Assembly: GCF_000717875.1 (NCBI RefSeq)
Contig: NZ_JOCT01000018.1
Span: 184,083-248,082 of the forward strand
DNA: 64,000 nucleotides
Direction: 5' to 3'
From: Streptomyces sp. NRRL S-455
Lineage (GTDB): Bacteria; Actinomycetota; Actinomycetes; Streptomycetales; Streptomycetaceae
Part shown: positions 41,501 to 50,467 of the stretch, one piece after another
How the letters are laid out: every line of letters begins with the position of its first letter
Numbering within the stretch: position 1 is the first letter of the stretch
The notes under the pieces: model-generated
Database searches by the model: none
What the model saw: only the letters and a program-made list of their open reading frames with translations
Told to the model about the DNA's origin: nothing
Position numbers and translations under genes: made by a program

Positions 41501-42094
41501 TTACGGGCGCAGGGCGCGCAGCAGGAGGTCGGCCAGGTGGTCGGCTACCTGCTGGGGGGTCAACGGCCCGTCCGGCCGGTACCACGTCGACAGGTGGTGG
41601 ACCGAGCCGAAGTGGTAGTCCACGACCAGGTCCGCCGGGGTCGTCTTGGAGAAGACGCCCGACTCCTGGCCCTCCTCGACCAGCGCGCGGAAGCGTTCGT
41701 GGTAGCGGCGGCGCTCCGCGCGCACCTGCTTGTCCTTCTCGGGGCTGAGGTGGTGCATGGAGCGCCAGAAGATCATCGCGTCGTCGAGGTTGTCGATGGT
41801 CGTCACCACGACGTCCGCGGCGGCGGCCCGCAGGCGCTTCTCCACCGGCTCGTCGGCGTCCGCGACGGCGTCCAGTCTCTCCTGCTGGATGCGCAGCACG
41901 CGGGCGTACACCTCGTGCAGGAGGTCGTCCTTGGAGCCGAAGTAGTGGTAGAGCGCACCCTTGGTGACTCCGGCCGCCTCGACGATCTCCTGCACCGAGG
42001 TGCGGTCGTAGCCCTGCTCGGCGAAGAGCCGGGTGGCGGCGGCCAGGAGCCGCTGAGGCACGGGAGTGCCGTCCGAGTCCGTGGTCCTGGGCAC
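41501..42094 (-). CDS. TetR-family regulator
   Basis: A 197-residue TetR/AcrR regulator. The helix-turn-helix region is at about residues 10-58 (ATRLFAEQGYDRTSVQEIVEAAGVTKGALYHYFGSK). The C-terminal ligand domain is of the type common in fatty-acid-related regulators. The GTG at 42094 has AGGTGG 6 nt before it. It is the last gene of the SDR, acyl-CoA ligase, TetR operon, so autoregulation through the operator at 44596-44607 is expected, and control of the divergent acyl-CoA dehydrogenase operon through 39012-39026. Ligand probably an acyl-CoA (inference). Confidence 0.88.
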   Translation of the reverse strand: MPRTTDSDGTPVPQRLLAAATRLFAEQGYDRTSVQEIVEAAGVTKGALYHYFGSKDDLLHEVYARVLRIQQERLDAVADADEPVEKRLRAAAADVVVTTIDNLDDAMIFWRSMHHLSPEKDKQVRAERRRYHERFRALVEEGQESGVFSKTTPADLVVDYHFGSVHHLSTWYRPDGPLTPQQVADHLADLLLRALRP

Positions 42095-42122
42095 TGCCGC
42101 CACCTGCCTTTCCGTTCTGCTG

Positions 42123-43787
42123 TCAGTTGTCTCGCGTCCGGGAACGCAGTTCCCGACGGAGGATCTTCCCACTGGCCGTCTTCGGCAAGTCGGGCAGGAT
42201 CTCCACCTGGCGCGGGTATTTGTAGGCGGCCAGTCTCTCCTTGCAGTAGGCGGCGAGCGCATCCGGGTCCGTCTCGGTGTCCGGACGCAGGCTGATGTAC
42301 GCCTTGACGGTCTCCCCGCGATACCCGTCCGGCACGCCGACGACCGCTGCCTCACGCACCGCCGGGTGCGTGTAGAGCACGTCCTCGACCTCACGCGGCC
42401 ACACCTTGAAGCCGGACGCGTTGATCATGTCCTTCTTGCGGTCGACGACGTACAGCCAGCCCTGCTCGTCCATGAATCCGATGTCGCCGGTGCGCAGTTC
42501 CGCGCCGGGGAAGGTCTCGGCGGTGGCGTCGGGGCGGCGCCAGTAGCCGGGCACGACCTGCGGGCCCCGTACGACGATCTCGCCCTGCTCGCCGAACGGG
42601 ACCTCGTCGCCGTTGTCGTCGACGATCCGTACGACCGTGTCGGGGCCGGGCACACCCACGGCGAGGGTGCCGGACACCGGGTCGACAGGCGCCTCCAGAC
42701 CGGGTGGCACGGAGGCGCAGGGCGCGGTGCACTCGGTCAGCCCGTAGCCGTTGCGGATGTACGGCCCGAAACCCGCCCGGAACTTCTCGACCAGCGCCGG
42801 CGGAAGCGGGGCGCCGCCGGAGGAGATCACCCGGAAGGAGGAGAAGTGGTCGCGGGCGACGGAGGGGTGGGCGGCCAGGGCCATGAAGGCCGTGGACGGG
42901 CCGACGGTGTAGTGCGGACGGTGCTCGGCGAACGCGTCGAGCACCACGCCCGCCTCGAAGCGGTAGGCCAGCACGAGCGTGCCCCCGCTGTTCAGGCAGG
43001 CGGCGAGCTGGCAGACCATGCCGGTGATGTGGAACAGCGGCGCCAGCGCGAAGTACACCGGCCGCTCGGGCAGCCCGAGCCCCGTCCGCTGCCGTTCCGC
43101 GTTGTACATGATGTTGCCGTGCGTGTTGGTGGCGCCCTTGGGCGTGCCGCTCGTGCCCGAGGTGTAGCTGATCAGCGCGATGTCGGAGGGGCCGGGCTCG
43201 CGTCCCTCGGGCGGCTTGTTCCCGGCCCGCGCGACGGCCGCCAGGTCGTCTGCGTCGGAGGCCTGCGGCTGTCGCTCGCAGGTCAGCACGCGCGCGTCGT
43301 CCCGGCTCTGGAAGTCCCGTTCGCATCCGGTGAGCACGATCCGGACGGGCGAGTCCGCGGCCGTCTCGCGCAGATAGGACTCCCACGCCCGGTCCGAGCA
43401 GATCAGCGCGGTCACCTCGCCGTCCCGCAGGACGTGGGCCACCTCGCCCGACTTGTACATCGGGTTGACCGGCACGACGACCGCGCCCGCCTTCCAGGCG
43501 CCCAGCAGGGCGAGCACGAAGTGCGGGGAGTTCTGGAGGAGGACCGCGACCCGGTCGCCGGGCTCCAGCCCGCGCGCCGCGAGGTGCCCGGCGACGGAGT
43601 CGCTGAGCCGGTCCACGTCCCGGTAGGTCAGCCGGCCGTCGAAGTAGGCCAGGCACTCGGTGTCGGGCGCCTCGGCCATGACCCGGCGCAGGGCGTGCAC
43701 GAGGGAACCGGCGGGGCTGATCGCGCTCTTCTGGGCGTCGCTCAGCAGGCCCAGCCAGGGCTTGGCCGCGTAACGGGACCCGGTCAC
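42123..43787 (-). CDS. Acyl-CoA synthetase (AMP-forming)
   Basis: A 554-residue ATP-dependent acyl-CoA ligase of the ANL superfamily, which activates carboxylic acids to CoA thioesters. Marks are the P-loop-like SYTSGTSGTPKGATNTHGN, GYGLTECTAP, the hinge TGDIGFMDEQGWLYVVDRKKD and the C-terminal lysine motif PKTASGKILRREL. The GTG at 43787 overlaps the SDR stop (GTGA) with GGAGAA before it, so translation is coupled. The next gene is TetR, 28 bp on. Chain length preference is unknown. Confidence 0.93.
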   Translation of the reverse strand: MTGSRYAAKPWLGLLSDAQKSAISPAGSLVHALRRVMAEAPDTECLAYFDGRLTYRDVDRLSDSVAGHLAARGLEPGDRVAVLLQNSPHFVLALLGAWKAGAVVVPVNPMYKSGEVAHVLRDGEVTALICSDRAWESYLRETAADSPVRIVLTGCERDFQSRDDARVLTCERQPQASDADDLAAVARAGNKPPEGREPGPSDIALISYTSGTSGTPKGATNTHGNIMYNAERQRTGLGLPERPVYFALAPLFHITGMVCQLAACLNSGGTLVLAYRFEAGVVLDAFAEHRPHYTVGPSTAFMALAAHPSVARDHFSSFRVISSGGAPLPPALVEKFRAGFGPYIRNGYGLTECTAPCASVPPGLEAPVDPVSGTLAVGVPGPDTVVRIVDDNGDEVPFGEQGEIVVRGPQVVPGYWRRPDATAETFPGAELRTGDIGFMDEQGWLYVVDRKKDMINASGFKVWPREVEDVLYTHPAVREAAVVGVPDGYRGETVKAYISLRPDTETDPDALAAYCKERLAAYKYPRQVEILPDLPKTASGKILRRELRSRTRDN

Positions 43788-44557
43788 CGGTTCTCCTCCC
43801 ACTGCTGCTGGATACGGTTCATGCCGGTCAGCCACCGGTCGGGGTCACCTGCCCGGGCCTGGTAGTACGCGGCGACCTCCGGGTGCGGCAGGATCAGGAA
43901 ACGGTCCTCCTCGATGCCCTTCAGCAGGGCTTCCGCCACGGCCTCCGGCTCGATCGCGGTCGGCTGGAGCACCAGGTCGCCCGCGCTGCCGGTGGCGGCG
44001 AGCATGTCGGTGCGGACGCCTTGCGGGCAGATGGCGTGGACCTTCACCCCCCGGTGCCGGTACGTCAGCGACAGCCACTCGGCGAAGGCGAGGGCGCCGT
44101 GCTTGGTGACGGCGTAGGGCGCGGCACCGATCATGGTCAGCAGCCCGGCGGCGGAGACGGTGGAGACGAACCGACCGCTCCCGCGCTCCAGCCAGGCGGG
44201 CAGCAGTGCGTGGGCGGCGCGGACATGCGCCATGACGTTGACCTCCCAGGAGGTCGCCCACCCCTTCTCGTCCAGCGGCGCGTCCGCGTCGCCGCCCCCG
44301 AAGGCGACTCCGGCGTTGGCGCAGTAGACATCGACGGCACCGCCGAGCGCGTCCCGGGCCTCGTCGACGATCGCCGAGGCATCGCCGGGCACGGCGATCC
44401 CTCCGATCTCCTCCGCGACGTGCTTGGCCCGCTCGGCGTCCAGGTCGTTGACGACGACCCGGGCGCCTTCGGCGGCGAAACGCCGGGCGAGCGCGGCCCC
44501 GATCCCACCGCCGGCCCCCGTGACAACGACCCCAGACCCCTGAAAGGCTCCCACCAT
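43784..44557 (-). CDS. Short-chain dehydrogenase/reductase
   Basis: A 257-residue SDR. It has the cofactor motif TGAGGGIG (residues 13-20), DLDAER (Asp suggests NAD preference), CANAG in place of NNAG, and catalytic Ser/Tyr/Lys (STVSAAG then YAVTKHG). It is the first gene of the operon with the acyl-CoA ligase and TetR. The operator at 44596-44607 lies 39 bp upstream. A role in oxidising a hydroxyacyl intermediate is plausible from context only. Confidence 0.9.
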   Translation of the reverse strand: MVGAFQGSGVVVTGAGGGIGAALARRFAAEGARVVVNDLDAERAKHVAEEIGGIAVPGDASAIVDEARDALGGAVDVYCANAGVAFGGGDADAPLDEKGWATSWEVNVMAHVRAAHALLPAWLERGSGRFVSTVSAAGLLTMIGAAPYAVTKHGALAFAEWLSLTYRHRGVKVHAICPQGVRTDMLAATGSAGDLVLQPTAIEPEAVAEALLKGIEEDRFLILPHPEVAAYYQARAGDPDRWLTGMNRIQQQWEENR

Positions 44558-44595
44558 CGGCTCCTTAGACGCGGCTTCGCAATGGCGTCAGACTA

Positions 44596-44607
44596 ACCGG
44601 TCGGTAT
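44596..44607. promoter_or_regulatory. TetR-type operator, site B
   Basis: ACCGGTCGGTAT, the exact complement of ATACCGACCGGT at 39012-39023, 39 bp before the SDR start and about 100 bp before namZ. Confidence 0.65.
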
Positions 44608-44704
44608 GTTTGAAGGAAGGGGGCGGCGCCGCACCGTAGGAGCGCGGGGATCTGCGCGACCAGCCACATCCGAAGCGGCACACACGGATCACGGAGGCCA
44701 CCCC

Positions 44705-45940
44705 ATGCACCTCTCCAGACGAGGCGTACTGGCAGCAGCCACAGCGGCCGTCTCCCTACCCGCGATCAGCTCAGCAACAGCTCATCATCACCCCCGACCA
44801 CGCACCGGCTTCGAGAACCTCTCGGCATCCGGTTACGAACCCCTGCGCGGCCGGCGCACCGGCGTCGTCACCAACCCCACCGGCATCACCCGCGACGCAC
44901 GCCACATCGTCGACGTCATGCACGCCGACGACCGCGTGAACCTCACCGCCGTCTTCGGCCCGGAACACGGCTTCCGCGGCACCGCCCAGGCCGGCGGCTC
45001 CGAGGGCCGCTACGACGACCCGGCGACCGGCCTGCCCGTCTACGACACGTACCTCAAGAGCGGCCGGGCGCTCGCCGACATCTTCACCGCGTCCGGCGTG
45101 GACACGGTCGTGTTCGACATCCAGGACGTCGGCGCCCGCTTCTACACGTACATCTGGACCCTGTACGACTGCATGGAGGCCGCCCAGCTCGCGGGCAAGC
45201 GCTTCGTGGTCCTGGACCGGCCCAACCCGGTGACCGGACGAGCCGCCCTGGGTCCGGTACTCCACAAGGAGTTCGCCACGTTCGTCGGGCGGCAGCCCAT
45301 CTCCCAGGCGCACGGGATGACCGTCGCGGAGCTGGCGCGGCTGTTCAACGGCGAGTTCCTGACCGAGCCCGTGCCGCTGGAGACGGTGCCCATGTCGGGC
45401 TGGAGGCGGTCGGAGTTCTACGACGCCTCCGGACTGCCCTGGGTGCCGCCGAGCCCGAACATGCCGACACCGGAGACGGCCCTGGTGTACTCGGGAACGT
45501 GCCTGTTCGAGGGCACCAACCTGTCGGAGGGGCGCGGCACGACACGACCGTTCGAGCTGCTGGGCGCGGAGGGCGTCGACGGGCGCTGGGCCGCCGCCGC
45601 GAACGAACTCGACCTGCCCGGCGTGCGCTTCCGGGAGGCGTACTTCGCGCCCACCTTCTCCAAGTTCCAGGGCAGGACGATCGGCGGTGTGCAGCTTCAT
45701 GTGCACGACCGGGACGCGTTCGACCCCGTGCGCACGGGCATCGCCCTGCTCGTGACCGCGAAGAAGGTCTGGAGCGGCTTCGCCTGGCGCCCCGACCACT
45801 GGATCGACAAGCTCACCGGCTCCACGCGCGTGCGCACGATGATCGACGCGGGCGCGGACACCGACGAGGTCGTCGCGGGGTGGCAGCAGGAGCTGGCCGT
45901 GTTCCGCAGGACGCGGCGGAAGTACCTGCTCTACCGCTGA
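44705..45940 (+). CDS. namZ: Exo-beta-N-acetylmuramidase NamZ (DUF1343)
   Basis: A 411-residue secreted peptidoglycan-recycling enzyme of the NamZ family (PF07075). It releases N-acetylmuramic acid from chain ends. A twin-arginine-like signal is visible (MHLSRRGVLAAATAAVSLP, cleavage near SSATA). Family marks include RRTGVVTNPTGI, AVFGPEHGFRG, VFDIQDVGARFYTYIWTLYD, LDRPNPV and YSGTCLFEGTNLSEGRGTTRPFE. The ATG at 44705 follows CGGAGG. Its promoter region is shared with the divergent TetR-controlled operon. Confidence 0.9.
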   Translation: MHLSRRGVLAAATAAVSLPAISSATAHHHPRPRTGFENLSASGYEPLRGRRTGVVTNPTGITRDARHIVDVMHADDRVNLTAVFGPEHGFRGTAQAGGSEGRYDDPATGLPVYDTYLKSGRALADIFTASGVDTVVFDIQDVGARFYTYIWTLYDCMEAAQLAGKRFVVLDRPNPVTGRAALGPVLHKEFATFVGRQPISQAHGMTVAELARLFNGEFLTEPVPLETVPMSGWRRSEFYDASGLPWVPPSPNMPTPETALVYSGTCLFEGTNLSEGRGTTRPFELLGAEGVDGRWAAAANELDLPGVRFREAYFAPTFSKFQGRTIGGVQLHVHDRDAFDPVRTGIALLVTAKKVWSGFAWRPDHWIDKLTGSTRVRTMIDAGADTDEVVAGWQQELAVFRRTRRKYLLYR

Positions 45941-46050
45941 GCGGAACGGCCTCGCGCGCCGAATACGCCCGTGACGTATGGCCATGTGCCTCCGTTGGCA
46001 GGACGATGCGCCCGTATCGCGGCGTCACCCGGGGGACGAGGGGGCCTGTC

Positions 46051-47367
46051 ATGGTGGATCCGGCGATGAGTGTGACTCCCTACTGGGAGCTGACCTTCGA
46101 CGCGGACGGGGACCCGGCGGGCCGAGAGCGCGACCGCCTGCTCGCCGGGGTGACCGAACGGAAGGTGCGCGATCTGATCGTCTTCGCGCACGGCTGGAAC
46201 ACCGACCGCTCGGGCGCGAACCGGCTCTACGACCGGTTCCTGGCACCCGTCCCGCGACTCGCCCCGGCGGCCCGGATCGGTTACGTCGGAGTGCTGTGGC
46301 CCGCGATGCGGTTCTCCGACGAACCGATCCCGGACCTGCCGCGGTCCGTGGCGGCCGAGGCACCCCGGCGGCCCGTGCTCGACAAGGACACGCGGCACGC
46401 GCTGCTGGAGACCTTCCCGGGCCGGACCGTCCTCGTCGACCAGATCGCGCGGCTGCTGGAGCAGCAACCGCCGGAGGAGGCCGAGCTGGAGGAGTTCGGG
46501 CGGCTGGTCCGGCTGCTGGTGGAGGTGGTGGCGCCCGGGCCGCAGGCGCTGTTCGCGGCGGACACCGTGGCGGAGGGGGTACCGCAGAGCGAGCCGGAGC
46601 TGGTCGCCGGTTCCGCGGCGAGGGCCTGCGAGGAGTTCACGCGGGCGCTGGCGAGCCTCGAAGTGTCCGGCGCACAGCGCGGGTTCAGACTCCCGAACCC
46701 CTGGGACGGGGCGCACGAACTGCTGCGGCAGGCGACGTACTACGCCATGAAACGGCGCGCGGGGACGGTCGGTGAGCGTGGTCTCGGCCGGGTGGTCGGG
46801 CAGCTCGCCAAGGCGGCGCCGGGCGTGCGTGTGCACCTCGTCGGGCACAGCTTCGGCGCGCGGCTGGTGTCGTTCGCGCTGCGCGGCCTGCCCGAGGGCG
46901 TCCGCACGGTGAAGTCCGTGACGCTCCTCCAAGGGGCGTTCTCGCACTACGCGTTCGCGGCGCGGCTGCCGCACGACGCGCGCGCCGGAGGAGTGCTCCA
47001 GGGACAGCAGAACCGCGTCGACGGTCCCCTGGTGTGCTGCCACTCCCGGCACGACTCGGCTCTGGGCACGATGTATCCGCTGGCCTCGCGCATGGCGGGC
47101 GACAGCCGGTCGGTCGCCGAACTCGACCTCGGGCGGGCCCTGGGCGCCAAATGGGGTGCGATGGGCTACGGCGGGATCCGGGCCGTCCCGGGCACGCGCG
47201 CGTACCTGCTCGCCGAAGCCCTGCGGGCGAAGCTGCCCGACTCGGGGTGTGTGAACGTCGACGCGGCGGCGGTGGTCAGACGCGGCGGCCCGCCGGCCGG
47301 CGCGCACAGCGACATCCTGCACGAGGAACTGGCCCGGCTGGTGCTGGCGGCGGGCCGCATCCGCTGA
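46051..47367 (+). CDS. Alpha/beta-hydrolase-fold protein
   Basis: A 438-residue serine hydrolase-like protein. The early oxyanion-type segment is IVFAHGWNTDRS (about residues 43-54), and the nucleophile elbow is HLVGHSFGARLVSFAL (Ser near 272). Candidate acid and histidine lie in the C-terminal third (PLVCCHSRHDSALGTMYPLAS). No signal peptide. The ATG at 46051 has GAGGGGG upstream; ATG 46066 is an alternative. It is convergent with the penicillin-acylase-type gene 35 bp away. Substrate unknown. Confidence 0.8.
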   Translation: MVDPAMSVTPYWELTFDADGDPAGRERDRLLAGVTERKVRDLIVFAHGWNTDRSGANRLYDRFLAPVPRLAPAARIGYVGVLWPAMRFSDEPIPDLPRSVAAEAPRRPVLDKDTRHALLETFPGRTVLVDQIARLLEQQPPEEAELEEFGRLVRLLVEVVAPGPQALFAADTVAEGVPQSEPELVAGSAARACEEFTRALASLEVSGAQRGFRLPNPWDGAHELLRQATYYAMKRRAGTVGERGLGRVVGQLAKAAPGVRVHLVGHSFGARLVSFALRGLPEGVRTVKSVTLLQGAFSHYAFAARLPHDARAGGVLQGQQNRVDGPLVCCHSRHDSALGTMYPLASRMAGDSRSVAELDLGRALGAKWGAMGYGGIRAVPGTRAYLLAEALRAKLPDSGCVNVDAAAVVRRGGPPAGAHSDILHEELARLVLAAGRIR

Positions 47368-47402
47368 CCCGCCGCCGGACGTGCGCCCCCCCGGACGACG
47401 TG

Positions 47403-50201
47403 TCACCGGTGCGAGGTGAACTCCACGACCTGCTGGTAGGTGGGCCGGTTCTGCCAGCTGATCTTGCCGTGCTTGATGCCGCCGAGAGTGCGGTGGTTGA
47501 TGGAGTCGGCACACCACTGGTCGCCCGCCGCGCACACGTCGTCGCCGGGGTAGACCTGGGCCGCGGTCCTGCCGGCCGCCTCCTTCAGGGTGCGGATGAG
47601 GGTGTCGCGGCAGGCGCCGAGGCCGCCGTCGCCGCAGTAGGTCCGGGCCAGCGGGCCCTTCACCTGCTCGCCGAGCACGGCCCGGATGTCCTTGTCGACG
47701 TAACTCCACCAGCCGTACTGGAAGGAGCTTCCGGCGTGCGAGCCGGTCGGGCCGTGCGCGGCGGACGGGGACTCGTCGACGGGCAGGTTGGCGGTCATGG
47801 CCTCGAACAGCTCGCTGCCGAGGCCCGGTTCGAACTCGGCCTTGACCAGCAGCGGCCACCAGGCGTCGAGGATGCGGATCGCGTCGGCGTCGGCGTACTT
47901 CTTGGAGCCCGCGGAGGTCTCCGTGCGCTGGCCACCGGCGGCCACCCAGGCCTGGAGCTTGCTCACGGCGGCCGCCGCGGTGGAGTCGGTGACCGGCGAA
48001 CTGCTGATCACTTTCAGCAGCTTGGGCAGGACGTCTTCCGCCCGCAGGTCGGCGAGCCCGGCGTCGGCCATGGCCTTGGTCAGGGAGGCCCGGGTCACCC
48101 CGCCCTGCTGGACCAGCTTCCGCACCCGGTCCTCGAGGAGGTTGCCGCGGTGCACGGAGCCGTTGCCCCAGGGCGCGGCCGTGTAGTCCTTGGCCTGCTT
48201 GTTGTTCCAGGAGACGTAGTAGTCCTGGTCGATGGAGTTGGGGTGGGCGGAGGGCGGCGTGTGGTCGGCCGTGTTGGTCGCCGGGTCCCAGCCCCGCCAC
48301 TCGTACGACGGCCGCGCCCACACGGGGAACTCGGCGTCGACACCGCCCGCGCGCACCGGGTTGTCGCCGCTGTTGTAGTACGCGGTGTGCTCGGAGTCGG
48401 CGTAGAACCAGTTGAAGGTGTAGTTGATGTGCTGCACAGCCTTCTGGAAGGACTCCGGGCCCTTGACGTAGCCGGGGTCGTTCAGCATCTGGAAGCCGAT
48501 GATGGAGTCGGCCTCGTGCATGAAGGAGGAGCGCAGGGTGGTGTAGGCGACCTTCTTGCCGCCGACCGTCGCGCGGTACTCGACGGGTCCGTACTTCGTG
48601 CGCCAGACGCGCATCGTGTACGAGCCGGCCGCGGTGCCGTCGGCGACCGTCGGCTTCCAGGCGTTCTTCCGCTCGACCCTCTCCATCGGCGTGCAGGTGC
48701 CGCGGTACAGGTAGTGGTAGTCGTCCTGGCAGAGCTCGACGGCGTAGGTGTCGATGATGTCCTGGCCGGAGGTCGTGGCGCTCCACGCGTAGTCCTGGCC
48801 GCGGCCGAGTTCCACGTACATGCTCAGGCCGGCGAAGGAGGCGCCGCGGGCGCTGATGCCCGGACCCTGGAGCTCCTGGAGCAGCAGCAACTGCGGGGCG
48901 AAGTAGCCGGTCTGCGGTCCGAACACGGCGACGGGGTGGCCGCTGGCGGTGTGCTTGCCGCTGACCACGAGGGCGTTGGACATGCCGCGCCTGGCGGACG
49001 ACGAGGCCGCTTTGACCGCGTCGCTGGACGCGCCGGTGGCACTGGACGTGGCGGCGCTTCCGGTGCGGTCGTGGACGAGCGGCTCGGGCTTCACGGAGTC
49101 GGCGTCGGGCAGGGCGGCACCCCGTGGGTCGTCCGGCCTGGTCCCGTACGGGAAGCTGCCGTCGTGGACGGTGAGGACGGCCTCCGGGTCGTTGCGCATC
49201 CGGAAGGACTCCCAGACCTTGGTGCCCTCCGTCACGCCGTACTTCTCCTGTGCGGCGAGCAGCGACAACGCGTTGTTGACCTCGCCGCCCCCGCCGGAGC
49301 CGAACAGGGCGCCGATGACGGAGCCCAGCGCGACCATGTCGGTGATCTTGAAGTGCTCGATCGTTCCGGCGTTGGTGACGGAGTCCTTGTGCCCGGTGAG
49401 GACGTACTCGCCGGGGAAGTAACGGCCGCTGTCCGAGGCGTCGATGTAGGCGTTGATGCCGTCGAGATAGGCCTTGGCGTCGGCGAGGGCCTGCTTGCCG
49501 CGCTCGCCGTTGGTGGCGACGGCGTTGTCGATCTGTGCCTGCAGATCCGCCTCGGTGTACGGGGCGTGCCGCCAGAACTGCTGCTCCAGGCCCTGGTTGG
49601 AGGGCGCACCGCCGGCGAAGGAGGTCAGTTGGCCGCGCCCGACGTGCCGGAAGACGTCCATGAGCCACAGCCGGTCCTGGGCCGCCGCGTAGCCGGCACC
49701 GAACTCCGTGCCGTACCTGGTGGTACCGGTGATGTGCGGCACACCGGTCTTCTTGTCCCGGACGATCGTCACGTCACTGCGCCCGGCGGGCTTGAGGGTG
49801 GAGGCGACCTGGTCGGCGGGAACCCCGAACGACGCGTCGTTGAAGAAGGTGTTGATCTTGTCGTTGGTGAGGCCGGTGTATCCCTTTGCGAGGCCGGCGT
49901 AGGGCCCGAGCTGGTCCTCGGCGTGCTCGGGCTGGGTGCCGAACGCCTGGTTGAGGAGGATCTGGGCGAGGGTGGCGTTGCCGTTCTGGCCGGGCGGGAG
50001 GATGTCCGAGCACTGGTTCCCGCAGTAGTCGTTCGCCGCGGCGGAGGTCCGGGCGGTCTCAGTTTCCGAGGCGGAAGCCGGGGCAATCGGCGACAAGAGA
50101 CCCGCAATCAGCGCGCATACCGATGCGGACTTCAGGAACCCGGGGATTCCGCCGGGAGTTCTCATTCTGTCGAGGACGGTGCGTGGGATACGCCGTGGCA
50201 T
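47403..50201 (-). CDS. Secreted penicillin-acylase-type Ntn amidohydrolase
   Basis: A 932-residue exported N-terminal-nucleophile hydrolase of the penicillin acylase family (relatives cleave acyl side chains of beta-lactams, lipopeptides or homoserine lactones). It has a basic N-terminus and signal peptide ending near residue 48 (ASVCALIAGLLSPIAPASAS). The alpha chain has GTEFGAGYAAAQDRLWLMDVFRH. The predicted nucleophile is Ser408 in GMSNALVVSGKHTASG, the new N-terminus after self-cleavage. The beta chain includes YVELGRGQDYAWSATTSGQD. The ATG follows GAGGAG. The residue before Ser408 is Met, not the usual Gly. Substrate unknown. Confidence 0.88.
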   Translation of the reverse strand: MPRRIPRTVLDRMRTPGGIPGFLKSASVCALIAGLLSPIAPASASETETARTSAAANDYCGNQCSDILPPGQNGNATLAQILLNQAFGTQPEHAEDQLGPYAGLAKGYTGLTNDKINTFFNDASFGVPADQVASTLKPAGRSDVTIVRDKKTGVPHITGTTRYGTEFGAGYAAAQDRLWLMDVFRHVGRGQLTSFAGGAPSNQGLEQQFWRHAPYTEADLQAQIDNAVATNGERGKQALADAKAYLDGINAYIDASDSGRYFPGEYVLTGHKDSVTNAGTIEHFKITDMVALGSVIGALFGSGGGGEVNNALSLLAAQEKYGVTEGTKVWESFRMRNDPEAVLTVHDGSFPYGTRPDDPRGAALPDADSVKPEPLVHDRTGSAATSSATGASSDAVKAASSSARRGMSNALVVSGKHTASGHPVAVFGPQTGYFAPQLLLLQELQGPGISARGASFAGLSMYVELGRGQDYAWSATTSGQDIIDTYAVELCQDDYHYLYRGTCTPMERVERKNAWKPTVADGTAAGSYTMRVWRTKYGPVEYRATVGGKKVAYTTLRSSFMHEADSIIGFQMLNDPGYVKGPESFQKAVQHINYTFNWFYADSEHTAYYNSGDNPVRAGGVDAEFPVWARPSYEWRGWDPATNTADHTPPSAHPNSIDQDYYVSWNNKQAKDYTAAPWGNGSVHRGNLLEDRVRKLVQQGGVTRASLTKAMADAGLADLRAEDVLPKLLKVISSSPVTDSTAAAAVSKLQAWVAAGGQRTETSAGSKKYADADAIRILDAWWPLLVKAEFEPGLGSELFEAMTANLPVDESPSAAHGPTGSHAGSSFQYGWWSYVDKDIRAVLGEQVKGPLARTYCGDGGLGACRDTLIRTLKEAAGRTAAQVYPGDDVCAAGDQWCADSINHRTLGGIKHGKISWQNRPTYQQVVEFTSHR

Positions 50202-50467
50202 GTGGGGGGCTCCTCGCGACTGGGGTGGCCGGGATGTTACCGCCGGTATCCCCGGCTTTGAAGATGAACAGACGTCAACTTTTGGAGTCAGCACAACAGG
50301 CACACGGACCACGGCAGTCGACTCGCGGGCCTCGTCGGACGGCTTATGGAGGCCATTTGAAATCGGATGGAGCCGATTCGCTTGTCGATACGTCTATTCG
50401 GCGACGTCCGTACGACGACGCCGAAGTGACCGGATTACAGGTGCAGGTGTGACGGAGGTGCAGGACG
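50202..50467. other. 266-bp divergent promoter region
   Basis: Between the divergent acylase and zinc-ribbon genes. It is distinctly more AT-rich than its surroundings and should hold both promoters. I could not assign -35/-10 pairs with confidence and see no small gene. Confidence 0.4.

Noticed and set aside
44705..50201. A peptidoglycan or antibiotic gene cluster formed by namZ, the hydrolase and the acylase
   Set aside because: The genes have separate promoters and different directions, with no shared operator; proximity alone is weak.
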